A DNA stretch of 64,000 bases from Sophora flavescens (taxonomy: Eukaryota > Streptophyta > Magnoliopsida > Fabales > Fabaceae): NCBI GenBank assembly GCA_030762895.1, contig CM061063.1, forward strand, positions 74,831,836 through 74,895,835. The letters run 5' to 3'. The notes beneath the pieces were generated by a model. It did not search any database. It was not told the origin of the DNA and saw nothing but the letters and a program-made list of their open reading frames with translations. Numbering within the stretch: position 1 is the first letter of the stretch; every line of letters starts with the position of its first letter. This document shows positions 23,742-36,079 of the stretch, in pieces. Position numbers and translations under genes: made by a program.

Positions 23742-25272
23742 TGGGTGTGATAAGTAGTCTGTTGAAAATTAATTTAATAGGTCCTTCACCATCAAATCAT
23801 CAATACGTGATCATCATAGGTTTCTCGACATGTTTTCTTGTGTTGTATTGTAGTCTCTGTATCACTGATGTTAGTGTTTCATTGAGTCACAGTCTAGAAA
23901 CAGAATTGGTGACGAGCAGTATGATAATAGTGTCCCATTGTGACTGTTGCTGAAGGGCCTTTTTTTTTAATACAAATAGTTGGGATATATGATAAGTTTA
24001 AATGGTTGGTTCAGTTTCCATAGTTTTCTCATTGATCTGAATTTATGGAACTTTATGGTTCATAAAATTTGTTCAGTTCTTTTCCTCTTCTCCCAGTTTG
24101 TCATTTTTCTTTTCCGACTTGGTTAGCCTCTGCTAGTTCATTGTGTCACTCTTTCATTGTTGTCATTTATAGGTGAAACCTGTCTAAAATGTTATGCTCA
24201 GTTGGGAAGGTAAGGTGCTAAATGTAACACGTCACGATTTATATTTGATATATCCGTGCACAGATCTATAGATATATCTCATGATATGGGAGAAAAAAAG
24301 TTATAAATGAATGTTATCTTAATAATAATATTGGGAAAACAAAAGGGTAACTTATTCCTATACTAGAACTATAGAAGAGTGGAAAGATGGAGCTGTTTGA
24401 TTATCAATAGGAAAAGATTGTTATTGTAGGGGTAGGGTGCCTTTCGAGTTTTGACCACGTCCTTTTCCTATAGCAATTACAATATTTCCTTTTTTTAATT
24501 TAAATTTATCTTGGTTGTAAATTATATAACAAAATAATGATTCTTGAAATAAAGTAAAAAATAATGAAAGCTATTGATTAATAGTTCTTAGGGCTTCTTT
24601 TTTCTTGTGTTGTTTCAATTTTTATAGGTAGATAGAGATAACATAACTGGAAGACATTGCTCATCCAGCTGGATTACCGTGACAAATTACCACATTATTA
24701 GTTGAGACAGTCAATAGACCCTTTTTTACCCCTGGTAAGTGGTAATATAGAATCCCCCATCAAAATAGGTCTTCTGGTTTTGTCCCAATCGGAAATAGCA
24801 TTGTCAAATGAACTGCAAACTTATACCCATCGTTTTCTTGGCAGAGGACCCTCTCTTCAAAAATTGTCATTCAATGAATTACCTGCAGTCCTAAAAGGCA
24901 AAACCTAGAGGGAAATGGCATAGCAGAATGTACTATAAACAACTCAAAAGCACCTCTGCATATTGTAGTGACCTAATATCATGACATTACTCAAAATACA
25001 TTTTCTCTAACGTGCTACGCCAGTACATTCATTTGGGACAATTTTTACGATTTGCTATTGACGTCAATACATGACAATATTTTAAGCAGGATGCACAATT
25101 GCACCACAATCAGCAAAACATCACTTTCTTAAATCAAAGCCAGAAAAAATGAAACAGGTTTGATGTGAAACCAAGTGACTTCACCAATAGTATTATCTTT
25201 ATCCAGTATTGACATACAAAACTGTCAGTGATTCTTTATTTGAGCAAACAGAGAACAAGTAATGACCAAACT
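23742..25272. other. Convergent 3' flanks of TGA (+) and NDUFA6 (-)
   Basis: Holds the 3' UTR of the TGA gene in its first few hundred bases and that of NDUFA6 at its right end. No clear polyadenylation signal was fixed on either strand. A 68-codon frame at 24702-24908 has no recognisable similarity. Confidence 0.5.
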
Positions 25273-27254
25273 TCAAAAGTAATTGCTTTCATAGAAACTC
25301 TTTAGAAAAGGTGAGATGCCCTGGTCTTTTGCGTTCAATTCCTGCACAAGCTTCCTACGACCAATTACGTACTGACCAATAATATGGTGCCTTTGCTTTG
25401 AATGCTCCACAACACTCTTCAGCTCTTCCCTCCCCTTGAAGAGAAGCATATCAATCACCTGAACGTCCACAGATATTAGACTATTAGTGATAATGATAAA
25501 ACCATGTTTCAAAGCTAAAATTCTTTTGCCTTTACTGAACCATCATACTAATACATCGTTGAAGTCTTTGAATGTATTTACTAGCATTGATGTATTAAAT
25601 CCATGACATGCTGAACCACATTTGAATGAATATTATATATGCATATAGAATATAAGGCTTCTTTTGCATGGAAGGGAGGAGGCATTGAACCCAAGCACAA
25701 AAAAACATGATTTCATGCTTGGAAGTTTCATCATGTCTAGGGGCCAAAGGAAGAACCAGACAAGTCTTCAGAGTTCAGACAACTCCAGAAGGTAACAGAA
25801 AAAGTACATGTAAAAGTTTGAAACGATATATGATCATAATGACATAAAAAAGACAATTAACTTCAATTGGCAGAAGTATATAGCTATAACAAAATTCAGC
25901 ATGCCATGAAACAAGAGAAAACAACAGTAAACTAATAAATGATTTTTTTTCCAAGATTCAACCACCAAAATACACCTGCTTGACATGGGCTTGCAAATAT
26001 TTAATACGATGAATCAACTTATTCCCTAGTTGCAACCAGGAACACCCAAATTTGGTACAGCATTGCACAAAACTTGTAAGCTCAATTAAATCACAGATCA
26101 GTGAAACAATGGGTATCTTTTCACATGATTCTATCATGTCATGGATAGATTTAAAACCATAATACATCTCACCTTTTTAAAGTATGACAAGATGACATCG
26201 GATCAAAGAATTGCAGGTTATATGATACCGTATAACTTATAATTTTAAAAATTATGCCACTACATTCTAAGACCAGTAAATCCTACATACCAAATGAATG
26301 AATTGTAACACAAAAACTATTAGAAAGGGAAAGCCATAAGCTTAACCACTCATTGGAAACTGTCTGTATTTTCCAAGTGTTTAACCAAGTAATATGCCAA
26401 TATTTAAGAAGTAAAAAACATTGCCACTAGCCCACTATAAAAAAATCTCCTGGGTTCAAATACCTGCTGATACCATGCCCAAAATTATTCCGTACAACTC
26501 ACCCTCACTAAACAAATACAATGGCATAAGAACACTAAATAACCTAAACAAGAATATTCATTCATACAGCATGTTTTGACCTCTAGAAGCCAAGCAGTGT
26601 TATCAATGGCGGCCATTCAAAAGTCCACCATATAAATATGGCATTGCAGCCTATGGCGGAAACAATAGGCATTGCGGCCCAGAATCCGCCATGACAGCAA
26701 TTTGATAACACTGAAGCCACGACATAAGCTTCAAGGTACTCTATTAATAAAAGTTGCTTCCAGCAATAGTTAACCAAAATAATTAGCAGAATATCCGTTC
26801 AAACCACTGAATAAACTTTTTTGTTTTAGAATAGCTATTTGTTCCAAATCATTTTCTCTTGAAAGGGCCCGTTTGTTTTGATTAATAATTGCAACAATCC
26901 TAAGTTGTGTTTTCATTTTGTTTCTTATTTTCAAAACTGTGTGCATTAAAAAAGTGAAAAAAGACTTATATTTAAATTATTAACAAAAAATAATAAAGAA
27001 AAACAAGAAACCGGATGAAATTGGAAGAAAAGGGGGGGAACCTTGGGATCGGTGATTTTGGAATTCTTGCGGATCTGGGAGGAGATGGAGGCACGGAGCT
27101 CGGAGATAGTAACGACGTCGTATAGGTTGTAGATATCCATTACGGCTGGTAAGGATCTGCAAGCTTCCTTGAAGAAATCGAACACTCGATGCTTCGCTTC
27201 CTCCACACTCGCCGAGTTCGGAGGCACCTTCGCGTTCCGAAGCAAATACGCCAT
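25273..27254 (-). CDS. NDUFA6: NADH dehydrogenase (ubiquinone) 1 alpha subcomplex subunit 6, complex I LYR protein B14
   Basis: Accessory subunit of mitochondrial complex I, bound at the matrix arm with the mitochondrial acyl carrier protein (family knowledge). Two coding exons: 27042-27254 (ATG at 27254, MAYLLRNAKVPPNS) and 25273-25458 (stop TGA), phase 0, intron 1,583 bp, total 132 residues, the usual plant length. Recognised by EEAKHRVFDFFKEACRSLP, MDIYNLYDVV, DPKVIDML across the junction, KQRHHIIGQYV and the C-terminal FLKSFYESNYF. The animal LYR tripeptide is replaced by FFK in VFDFFKEACRSLP. An in-frame GTG lies two codons upstream; ATG at 27254 is preferred. A 119-bp hAT MITE sits in the intron. 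Convergent with the TGA gene, tandem with PPIH. Confidence 0.92.
26595..26713. repeat. hAT-type MITE in NDUFA6 intron (119 bp)
   Basis: Perfect 12-bp terminal inverted repeats CAGTGTTATCAA and TTGATAACACTG. The flanks AAGCCAAG (26587-26594) and AAGCCACG (26714-26721) are an 8-bp duplication with one mismatch. The interior has repeated GGCGG/CCGCC and 'ATGGC' motifs. The terminus resembles that of the hAT element at 56450 (CAGTGTTGTTAA). Confidence 0.75.
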
Positions 27255-28107
27255 TTCCACAACAACTCACTGAGTCACGCACACAACTCCCAACTCGGAT
27301 TGTTTTGTTTCTGATGTGAGGGACGAGATAGAGAGAAATAGCGCAAGCAAGTAATTGTGGGGACACGAGCCAAACGGCGTCGTTTGGAATGTGGTTTTTT
27401 TTTTTTTGTTGTTGTTGATGCCAGTATGGTATTTACTATTTATCCTCTCTCTAGTTGTAATTATTTTGTCATGAATGACTTATTATTATTATTTCGTTGA
27501 AAGTAATGACTTAATATTATTTTTGAATCATAGATGAGTAATGAGTTATTTACCTAGAATAATGATTTAAATAAATACATATTTAAATTTAAATCAATCT
27601 TTTCTTAATAAACAATTTTTATTTAATTTTGATACCCTGACATAGTAAAGTTTTTTTAATAATATTATTTAATGATAAAGAGTATACTACTAAAAATATT
27701 TGATTTTAACAATTATCTCAAAGTCACATACGTTATATCATATACATTTAGCAAATTCTAGTCGAACTTTGGTAAATTAATTTTTGTTAAAATGATTTTA
27801 CTAAAAAGAAGCAACATGGTAAGATCATTATCCTATCATTAGTGAATGATTTTGGATAAAAAAGAAGCAAGATTATCAATTATACTATCCCCAAGCATGA
27901 TTATCAATTAGCTGCTCTAATCAAACTGTCTCGTGATAAAATTATCCAGCCTCGAAAAAAAAAATTCTCACACCAAGAATATTTAGTTTCAAGGGCTACA
28001 AAAGAAGATCGTTGCATAGAAAGGCCACATCTAGATAGTAATTGACAGTTGCTACAGAGGATTCAATCAATTATTGATTAGAGAACTATTATTTGTTACA
28101 CTAAAAT
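27255..28107. other. NDUFA6 5' flank and PPIH 3' flank
   Basis: Immediately upstream of NDUFA6 (minus) lie its 5' UTR and probable core promoter (27255-27400). They include the inverted-repeat motif AAACGGCGTCGTTT at 27372-27385, a motif often seen near plant housekeeping promoters. The remainder, about 27,410-28,100, is AT-rich with no recognised feature and should contain the PPIH 3' UTR next to 28107. Confidence 0.5.
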
Positions 28108-31100
28108 TTACATTTCACCGCATTCAGCAATAACACAAGCTAATTTAGGCCGGTTATTGGGTCCAGTTGCCACATTCTCAATCTTCCTGACAACCAGAAG
28201 ACCATCTCCAAGCACTCTCTGCAGGGAAGACAGGTAAATGTAATTTCAAACAAGGCCAAATAATTCAAGGATGTATATGGAATATTTTATGAGGCAAGTG
28301 AATTTTCTTTTTAAACAATAACTGAGCCGAGAGCAGGACATGTCAAGGAAAAGTGCACAACTCAAGCCATTCCTCCACACCAAGGGAACATGACACTTTT
28401 CCTATTACAACAATATACGGTGAATAATATGCAACTTGTGCATACCCGAAGAAAAATTATAATCTTTTGACACGGCTAGGCTAAAATTTAATAGTGCCTT
28501 TGTTTTGTTCAGCTCTCAGATTTAAAAGTCTGCAGAGGTCTTGCACTCTTGCTACCCAAATATCCTAATCTTAAGGCATGCAGGCACAAAGTTTGAGGAA
28601 AAACTAAATTTACATGATGGCTGTTTGAATAATAATAATAATAAATGACATTAAAGCATACCCCAAAAACGACATGCTTGTTGTCAAGCCAGTCGCATTT
28701 TGCACAGGTTATGAAGAACTGTGAGGAAGAAAGAAAAGAATATTCATCAGTAGAAATAGAGCTTTACCAGTTAAGAAAAGGTTAGAGGAAGGGAGTGACC
28801 ATTAAAAAGTTACCTGACAACCATTGGTATTTTGTCCACTATTTGCCTGCAGATTAGACAAACAGGTCTTAAGCCTTCTTTATATTGCAATAAGTAAAAG
28901 CATAATTAAGCCATACAAACTGAATTAATCGATGGCATAATTGGTTAAACAAAAGAAAATAAACATGATTTCAAAGTGTTCAGGAAGCAAGATTATCATA
29001 AGTTAACCTGTTTGGACATAGCTCTATAGATTTGTGTGTACGTGTACCCTCAATTAGTGCACTAAGCAAGGAGCTATTTCAAATTTTCAAGAATTGATTA
29101 GTATTGCGATTATAACTATAGTACCATACAGTTTCAAATATATGCAGGTTGCAATGCAGACACATACCATTGATAGAAGACCGGGGCCAGTGTGTTTGGC
29201 AATAAAATTTTCATCATCAAACTTGTGCCCATAGATGGAAAGACAACCACTACCATCACCCTGCCAAGGAAAAATATATTAATAAGAATTTCACATGAAA
29301 AAATGATTTAATTCTATTTTTGTTACTGACAACATTTATACAAGCAGTACAACTCCTGTGAATTATAAATGGAAGGCAGAACTTCATTCAGAGTAGAATC
29401 AGTAGATAGATCAATACAATCTACATGAACAGCACATGAATAGCTTTATTATATCTCTAAGAAATTAAAATGTCAATAAAATATTAGAATTAACAAAATG
29501 AATAAATGTTGTAGAACTCATAAGTGTTAAGTAAGATAATTTCCATAAAATATTGGCAAGAGACATGGACTACATAACTAAGACAACTGTCATGTTAATG
29601 ATGTTATATGGATAAGATAATAGCAAGCCATACATATGGATCATCTGAGTAATCAGCTGATTTTATAAATAGATATTTTCCTCCTCATGAATGTTAATAC
29701 ATACACCCTGCTCTTGCATGGTATACATAAAAACAGATGAAGTCAAAGATTAAACTGACCAGAGCAGTACCTTTACAAAATCACCAGCCTGAATCATAAA
29801 ATCCTTAATCACCCTATGAAATTGACAACCCTTGTAACCAACAGGAAGTCCCGCTTTCCTGCCAATAAAATCAGATCATAAAAGGTATTAGTTAAACTTA
29901 TTTACCAAAAAGGCAAACACATGCTGTTCTGAACAGCCATTAGGAAATTTGATATTCAATAAGAGAAGAATCAGCACTCAATTAACCTACGAGGAAGAGG
30001 AGTGGAAAAAGTAAACTAATAAAAATGATGATACACCCCTGGTAATGAGATGCACATGACGAGGCATAGAAAGGGAGGCAGCAGGTATAGTAAGGGCGGG
30101 ATGGGGAATATTCAAGCCATTACCTGCAGCATAACAGTTAGGCAATGGGAAAGTGGTGAGAAGGGGGATAAATGTGAGGTGAGCAGAGAATAAAGGAGGC
30201 AACCATTTGGGTAGTTTTGGGTGGCTTTGCCATAGGACAGAGATAGCATCCTTGCTTCTCCGATATCTTCTTCCTTTTCTATCATATTTTCCTAGTCTTT
30301 CCTGCATTTCAGTTTACACACTGTACTTGGAGCTTGCTCCTAGTTGTTTTCCTTATATTTTTATTATTGTTAATCCAGTTCCTATCAAATAACAATTTAA
30401 CACTCATCACAAGGTTGTCAGAATTCTAGATCCTACCTAGGATCAGATCAGATGGGGAGGAAATGTAAAATGTGGGAACTTAAACACGAAGTAGAAGATC
30501 CCACCTATAATATAAAAGTATATTCAAATACACACACACAAAAAAAAAAAAAAAAGCATGATGCCTTCAAAGTCACAACATTTTAAGAAGCTTTAATTCA
30601 AAATACAGAATAGGTATCTTGAACTTTGGTTTCTTACTTTTCTTGTTGGATCTTCAATCTTAGCATATATTTTGTTCTTATATTTAAATAGCATAATAAT
30701 TATAATTTTCTTTCATCTATGGCATCCCCCATAGCACCGACGCAAGGGACAGAGAGCAGATGCAAGGGGCCAAGTCGCAGCAGTTACAGACGCAGCAATC
30801 ACAGATACATGGGGTCAGAAACAATGATAGCCACTCACAGCAATTGCAATAGCAAGGGGCAAGCAGCAATTTCAGTTGCAAGGAGGTAGGAGCAATCACA
30901 TATTTTAGTTGCAGCAAGGGGATGGGTTAATTTCAGATTCCAATTGCAGCAAGATTGCATCAGCAAGTGTTTTTGCCTTTTTGGCTGGGTTTATTTCGAC
31001 GGTATATTCTGGGTTTGGACTGGGTATTTTCTGCATCTGTGCCACTCATCCTAGACCATGTGGTGACTGAAGTGGGATCAGTGGAATCTTACAATTGTTC

Positions 31101-32219
31101 AGTCCTACCGGTTTTATGTGCCGGGATTGGGATCACTACAGCTTTCCCAACTTGCAAAATTTTACTTCTACAAATAGGATCGTGAACTTTACAACTATGC
31201 CCCTCCCCCACTGGAAACAAAAGTAAGAAAAATATTCATGATTTTTACGCTCAATCTTTATCATCTCTCGTCAACATTAACTACAACTGACCATCATCGT
31301 CAATCCATTGTCATGACAATCACAAAAGACAAGTACTGATAGCATAGAAAGCAACACTAAACACCATAGGCTTATCGTCATTCAACTTATAGAGTTTAAA
31401 AGCAGGAAATGACAAGAAAACATCGCCAACTCAAAGATTAAGATTAGGAATCTTACATAGCCATTTAGCAGTACAAATTATTACAGTATAGAGATGATAA
31501 TGGTATGGTGCGTATCAATAAAAAAAAAAAACAGTGATAGATCAAAACCAACAGACCTATCATTAACCCCAAATGATTTTTTTAGGAAAAAAAATATAAA
31601 AGAGAATAGAAGAAAAACCACATTATTGTAGGCTAGATTGAAAAAGATAGTTTACCTGTACTCCCCTGTGCAGAACTGCCTGAAAAATAACAAAAACCAA
31701 GTCCATCAACTGGAAAGCCATGAATTTGTCAATAAAGAAGATCTCAAGTGCAATGCAATCATAAACACCCACAAAGAAAAGAAAATCCAAAACGTAGTTT
31801 AAGTAGAAGTAATCAAATCATGCATTGCATTTATAAACATGTTTTTTCATGTTCATCGCCATGTAGATGAGTAAAATGTATGGTGAAACTTAAGTTTGAT
31901 AATTTCTAAAGTAAAACAGATAACATCACAGTAACTAGGAAAACAAATGCTAGTAGTAATTTTCCAATTTCCACTATTCATATAAATATATTCTGAAATC
32001 CAAGTAAAGCTACATGAAGTAACATACTTTGCAAGTGTTTCTGGAATTTCACAAGTACCTGAAATTCTCGGCGGTTTTGGGGGCAATATCAGCGAAAAGC
32101 TCCATCTTGATTCTACCGGCTGGTATGTTACCGATGGTGACATCGAAGAAGACGATTGGGTTCTTAGGGTTCGGGGGACGCACGTGCCACTCCACACTCG
32201 TGTTCGGGTTACCTGCCAT
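28108..32219 (-). CDS. PPIH: Peptidyl-prolyl cis-trans isomerase H-like cyclophilin (CYP22 type)
   Basis: Proline isomerase; orthologues associate with the U4/U6 snRNP of the spliceosome (family knowledge). Seven exons: 32059-32219 (ATG at 32219, MAGNPNTSVEW), 31656-31679, 29771-29858, 29168-29260, 28814-28846, 28662-28718, 28108-28218 (stop TAA); phases join cleanly to 188 residues, close to the 177 of human PPIH. Single cyclophilin domain with all catalytic residues: R77, F82, M83, Q85 in FHRVIKDFMIQ; A123 in SMANSG; F135 in QFFIT; W143, L144 and H148 in CDWLDNKH. The C-terminus GPNNRPKLACVIAECGEM separates PPIH from CypA-type proteins. No signal peptide, so nuclear/cytosolic. The third exon is preceded by a 1.8-kb intron with simple repeats. 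One exon is only 24 nt long. Confidence 0.93.
30720..30960. repeat. Degenerate GCA/AGC-rich minisatellite in PPIH intron
   Basis: Imperfect repetition of GCAAGGGGC, GCAGCAATTGCA-like and CACAGCAATTGCAA units, flanked on the left by an A-tract at 30541-30555. It is open on the minus strand (30717-30917) as a cysteine-rich frame, but this is a by-product of the repeat. Confidence 0.5.
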
Positions 32220-33063
32220 TCGAATTGGAATTGGAAGCTCACTGAACTAAACCGCCCCAACAACACTGCCGTTATAGTTTCAGACTTTCACCTCTTCCTA
32301 GTTCCTCCTCTTCTTCTTCTTCTTGTATGCATGTATTTTATACCTTTTTTTTCTTCATACTTCTTAATAGTTTTTTTAAAAAAGTATGTATTAATATATT
32401 TTATGATTATAATGTCATGCATAATATCATTTTGGATTTATTTAAGATATATTACAATTTAATTTAATTATTTATGATAAGTTGAAGTTTCTATCAAACA
32501 ATAGACATGCCTTGGTTAATTACATGTTGATATATGTCCTGCTTTTAAGTAAATTATTTCTTGCTTAAAAAAAAAAAAAGTAAATTATTTCAAGGCATTA
32601 GAATATGTTTTTGGTACAAACAAGTCCAGGCTTACATTGTATTATTATTTATTTTTTTAAATGTTTCTTAGAGAGATAGAAATGTAAGAGTTTGTTCATG
32701 AAAAATCTTGTTTTTAAATTGTGATAAAGATTTTGATATGACTTAAAGTTTTTTTTTCCTTTAATAATCGTATGACTTGAAGTTGTTTGAATTGTTACCT
32801 AATCACTCGTTTAAGCCTTGGGGTTCATGTCTTTAACTTTTCAACTCATGTTCCAATCCCTATATTTTGACATTTTAACTAATCCAAGTGACAAAATGAA
32901 TGGGCCACATTTTACCATTTAGGTGGTGTACAATACACCTTAGACAACACCCCATATACCATAGCATGAAATAAATCACATATTATACTATGGACATATA
33001 CTATATTGCACACTTAATTGTAATCATGGCAATGATGTTATTAGTTTCGTAGGAGAATTATTA
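32220..33063. other. PPIH promoter side and intergenic AT-rich DNA
   Basis: The first about 80 bases upstream of the PPIH start (32220-32300) are probable 5' UTR, with a CTTCTTCTTCTTCTT stretch at 32309-32323. Beyond this is A/T-rich DNA with no gene or element ends recognised. Confidence 0.45.
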
Positions 33064-33357
33064 GGATCTGTTTGATTTATTTCCTATTTCCTGTTTTCAT
33101 TTCCTGATTTTAAGAATAATCATAACAAAAATAATTATAAAATTATTACTTTGTTTTCATTCTATTTCCTATTTTCAAAGATTTGTATAGGAAATAATAC
33201 AAACAAACAAAAAGTTGTTTCCCGTGTTTCATATACAAACTTTTGAAAACAAGAAATAAAATGAAAATAAAGTAATGATTTTGTATTTAATTTTATTGGA
33301 ATTGTCCTTAAAATCAGGAAATGAAAACAGGAAACAGGAGGTAAAGTAAACATGCCC
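33064..33357. repeat. MITE family B, copy 2 (about 294 bp)
   Basis: Collinear with the element at 14250-14560 (GATTTTAAGAATAAT, AGATTTGTATAGGAAAT, AAAAAGTTGTTT, TTTTGAAAACAAGAAAT). Ends are inverted: TTAGGATCTGTTT on the left against the reverse complement of AAACATGCCCTAA on the right, with TTA/TAA at the borders. Confidence 0.7.
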
Positions 33358-33589
33358 TAAATACCTTATCTTTGCCTATGGCCCTAAATATCTTTGATTA
33401 GTAACAAATAATTTACCCCTCTCAGCTTTTTATGGTTCAAAGTACCCATAGTTATGGAATTATGGTAAAATCTAAGGTGGACGAGTTTAATGGATGGTAC
33501 CATGGTGGACCCCACCTTTATTCACCCTTATATTCATATGTTCCTCATAGTTACATCCTATACTCTCCACATTCGATTATATTCTCCCT

Positions 33590-34225
33590 TCCTAGTCAGC
33601 CCAAGAATCCGGCACCACTCCACCCTCCACCACCTCCCAAGCGCCGCCACCAGGCACAAAAACCCTAAAAACGTCTCAAGGAAACCTTCAAGGACTTCTC
33701 CTCTTGCACCAGTTCTCTCAACCGAACACAAACCCTCACTCTCTGAATCCTAAGTCATTGACATCCCTGCTGCATCACAAGCGAACTTCATGCGCGTCAT
33801 AGTCGAGGACGAGGTTCTAGAACCTCCGAAATCAAGGATTCAGCTTCTGTGCGTTGTGAGAGAAATTCTGAAGAAGATAAAGAGGAGAATGATGGTTGGG
33901 GATAAGGTTTTGGTAGGTTCTATTGATTGTGTGGATCGTAGGGGTATGATCGAGAACCAGCAAGTATCCCGCCAGAGAACGATTGGTTCTGCAAAGACGG
34001 AGACGACTCATGATTAGACGGTGTTGATCAGAGAAGCAGGTGGAGCTCTGCGACGGTGCGTATCTGGCGTGTATGAGGACAGCAAGGTTGGAACGACGTC
34101 TGGTCTGGAACAACGCAATTGTTAGGTCTAGAATCGCGACGAAGCTAGCTTCAAAGCTCGAGACAACTAGTAGAGGGGAGACAAGAGAACATCTCTGTCG
34201 CGACCGTCCCGTCCGGGCGCCACGA
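33590..34225. other. GC-rich island 1, gene-like but no recognised product
   Basis: Unlike its AT-rich surroundings, this stretch is GC-rich and open in several frames on both strands (33832-34254 minus, 140 codons; 33490-33753 plus). It contains CCACCTCCC runs and many CG dinucleotides. No domain was recognised and no splice structure proposed. It may be a decayed gene fragment or captured sequence. Confidence 0.3.
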
Positions 34226-34289
34226 AAAAAAGGTAAAAACAGAGGCACCAACATTTTTATTTGGGAAAAACATTGGAAAAACCATTTAT

Positions 34290-34610
34290 TTTAAGGAAAC
34301 TGGTCTTAAAAAAAAGAGAGATTTGGATTCGGGAGTCGGTTATGAGTAGGGAAGGTGTTAGCACCCTACATCGCCCGTTTAAAAAACGGTACCTCAAGTT
34401 AATTGTGCAAAGGAATTTTAACAACCTTTGAAAATATTTATTTTTACCGCATTTTGAAATAAAAAAAATAAAGTGAACACAATAAAAGGGAAAATAAAAT
34501 TTTGGCTTGACAGAATGATTGATTCTGCTCCTACGTATTTCCGGATGCGATGGGAAACTCAAAGTCACGTAGTTCTTATAGAAAATGGTTGATTGGTTAG
34601 TTGATTTTAT
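34290..34610. repeat. Possible legume LTR-retrotransposon (Ogre-like) fragment
   Basis: The segment GGATTCGGGAGTCGG...GTGTTAGCACCCTACATCG and the later CCTACGTATTTCCGGATGC with AAAGTCACGTAGTTCTT recall a very abundant legume retrotransposon sequence. This is from memory only, and no LTR border or primer-binding site was found. Confidence 0.3.
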
Positions 34611-34682
34611 TTTTTGGAAAAAAGATTTGATTTTTTTTAATAATTTGGAAAAAGGATTTTATTTTAATTAATCCACTCACAC

Positions 34683-35175
34683 ACAGGGTTCAAGATAGAG
34701 GAGCTATACGATAAACCCTTACAATTCATACGCCACTTGAGGATGAAAATTTATACATCAACGTCGTAGACTGTTGCGTGAATTCAAATATTTTTTTTAA
34801 AAAAAGAAAAAGAACTTGTTAAAAGATTAAATTGAAAACATTTTATTATTTTTATAAAAGATAATTCGTTCTCGCACAAGGTTAAAGATAGTCAAGCTAT
34901 ACGATGAACCCTTACAATTCATATGACACCCGAGGATCAAAATTTATACATCAACATCGTAGACTGTTGCGTGAATTAAAATATTTAAAAAAAAAAAGAA
35001 AAATAACTTGTTAAAAGATTAAATTGAAAATATTTTATTATTTTTATAAAAGATAATTCATTCTCGCACAAGGTTAAAGATAGTCAAGCTATACGATGAA
35101 CCCTTACAATTCATATGACACTTGAGGATGAAAATTCATACATCAACTTCATAGATTGTTGCATGAATAAAAAAT
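34683..35175 (+). repeat. Tandem repeat, about 192-bp unit, 2.6 copies
   Basis: GCTATACGAT recurs at 34703, 34896 and 35088, a spacing of 193 and 192. Each unit holds CTCGCACAAGGTTAAAGATA-type, CCCTTACAATTCATA, GAGGAT(G/C)AAAATT and ACTGTTGCGTGAAT blocks followed by an A-rich spacer and AACTTGTTAAAAGATTAAA. The third copy is truncated after the TGTTGCATGAAT block. Confidence 0.85.
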
Positions 35176-35519
35176 CTTTTTTAAAAGGATATTCATATTT
35201 TTTATATTTTTATGTTTTGTCATTTTTAATCTTTTTTATATTTTTGCAGCTTAACATCCTCTTTGAAAGAACTTGGCCCAATAAACAAACTAAAAGGAAA
35301 ACAAAACTCATGTCTTGTCTTAAGGACACTAAGCCCATATGCCAAGAGAATAAAAAAAATAAAGTGAAAAAATTAAATGAAACACACCCACACCCCAAAT
35401 CAGAATCCCAACCCATTTGGAGTCCAAATACTTTAATCAGCAAAATGAAAAAGTAAAAAAAAAAAAACAAAACAAAACAAAAAAAGAAAACAGACCAGAG
35501 AAGTTGTGGCTTCATTATC

Positions 35520-35905
35520 GTTACCATTATGGCAAAGAGAGAACAAGGGTGGCTGAACAGGGGCACCGGACAACACGACGGAGATGAGCGGCGCGATGAC
35601 GTCGAAGCAAGAAGCGCGAATGGCGACAAGCGGTGCTGGGTGGTGAGGAAAGGGCCGGTGATTCGTGGTGGTGGCGGACTGGGCAGAGACAGGAGGCTCT
35701 TCACGATGGCACGTGGTGGTGGCGAGGCGTACGCGACTGGAGTGGGTGACAACGCTGCTTCATCTGGCGCGACGGTCGGATCCGTGTGCGGTGGAGCAAG
35801 GATTGAGTGCTGAGTTGTGCGGTGATGAATCTGGCCGCAGTTCGGACTGGCGACGCTGGCACAGCACAGCACGACGGAGCTCTGGAGGAACTCGGTATAG
35901 GAATC
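35520..35905. other. GC-rich island 2, gene-like but no recognised product
   Basis: Long overlapping open frames on both strands (35529-35813 and 35665-35949 plus; 35210-35872 minus), very rich in CG and GGTGG/CCACC. The frames are arginine-, glycine- or serine-rich and show no known domain. It is preceded by an A-rich run near 35455-35490 that would suit a retro-inserted or element-border sequence. Confidence 0.3.
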
Positions 35906-36079
35906 CGAATCTCTTTTCCTTGATGTATTTGGGTTGCTCTGTTTATTGATATTTGGTTTGGGGAAGGAACTACAGTTATGGTGCTTGGACTGGTAGAGAA
36001 GAGGAAAATGAGTATTTGAGGTGGAAGATGAAGATGATGGAGGGAAGGTGAGTTTTTTTTTCTTGAAGGCAATTTTGGA

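Noticed and set aside
30717..30917. Cysteine-rich small peptide
   Set aside because: Frame arises from a degenerate GCA-rich repeat inside a PPIH intron; no signal peptide or conserved spacing.
35210..35872. 220-codon minus-strand frame
   Set aside because: Runs from a GC-rich island into an A/T-rich low-complexity tail of Phe/Leu codons; no family recognised.
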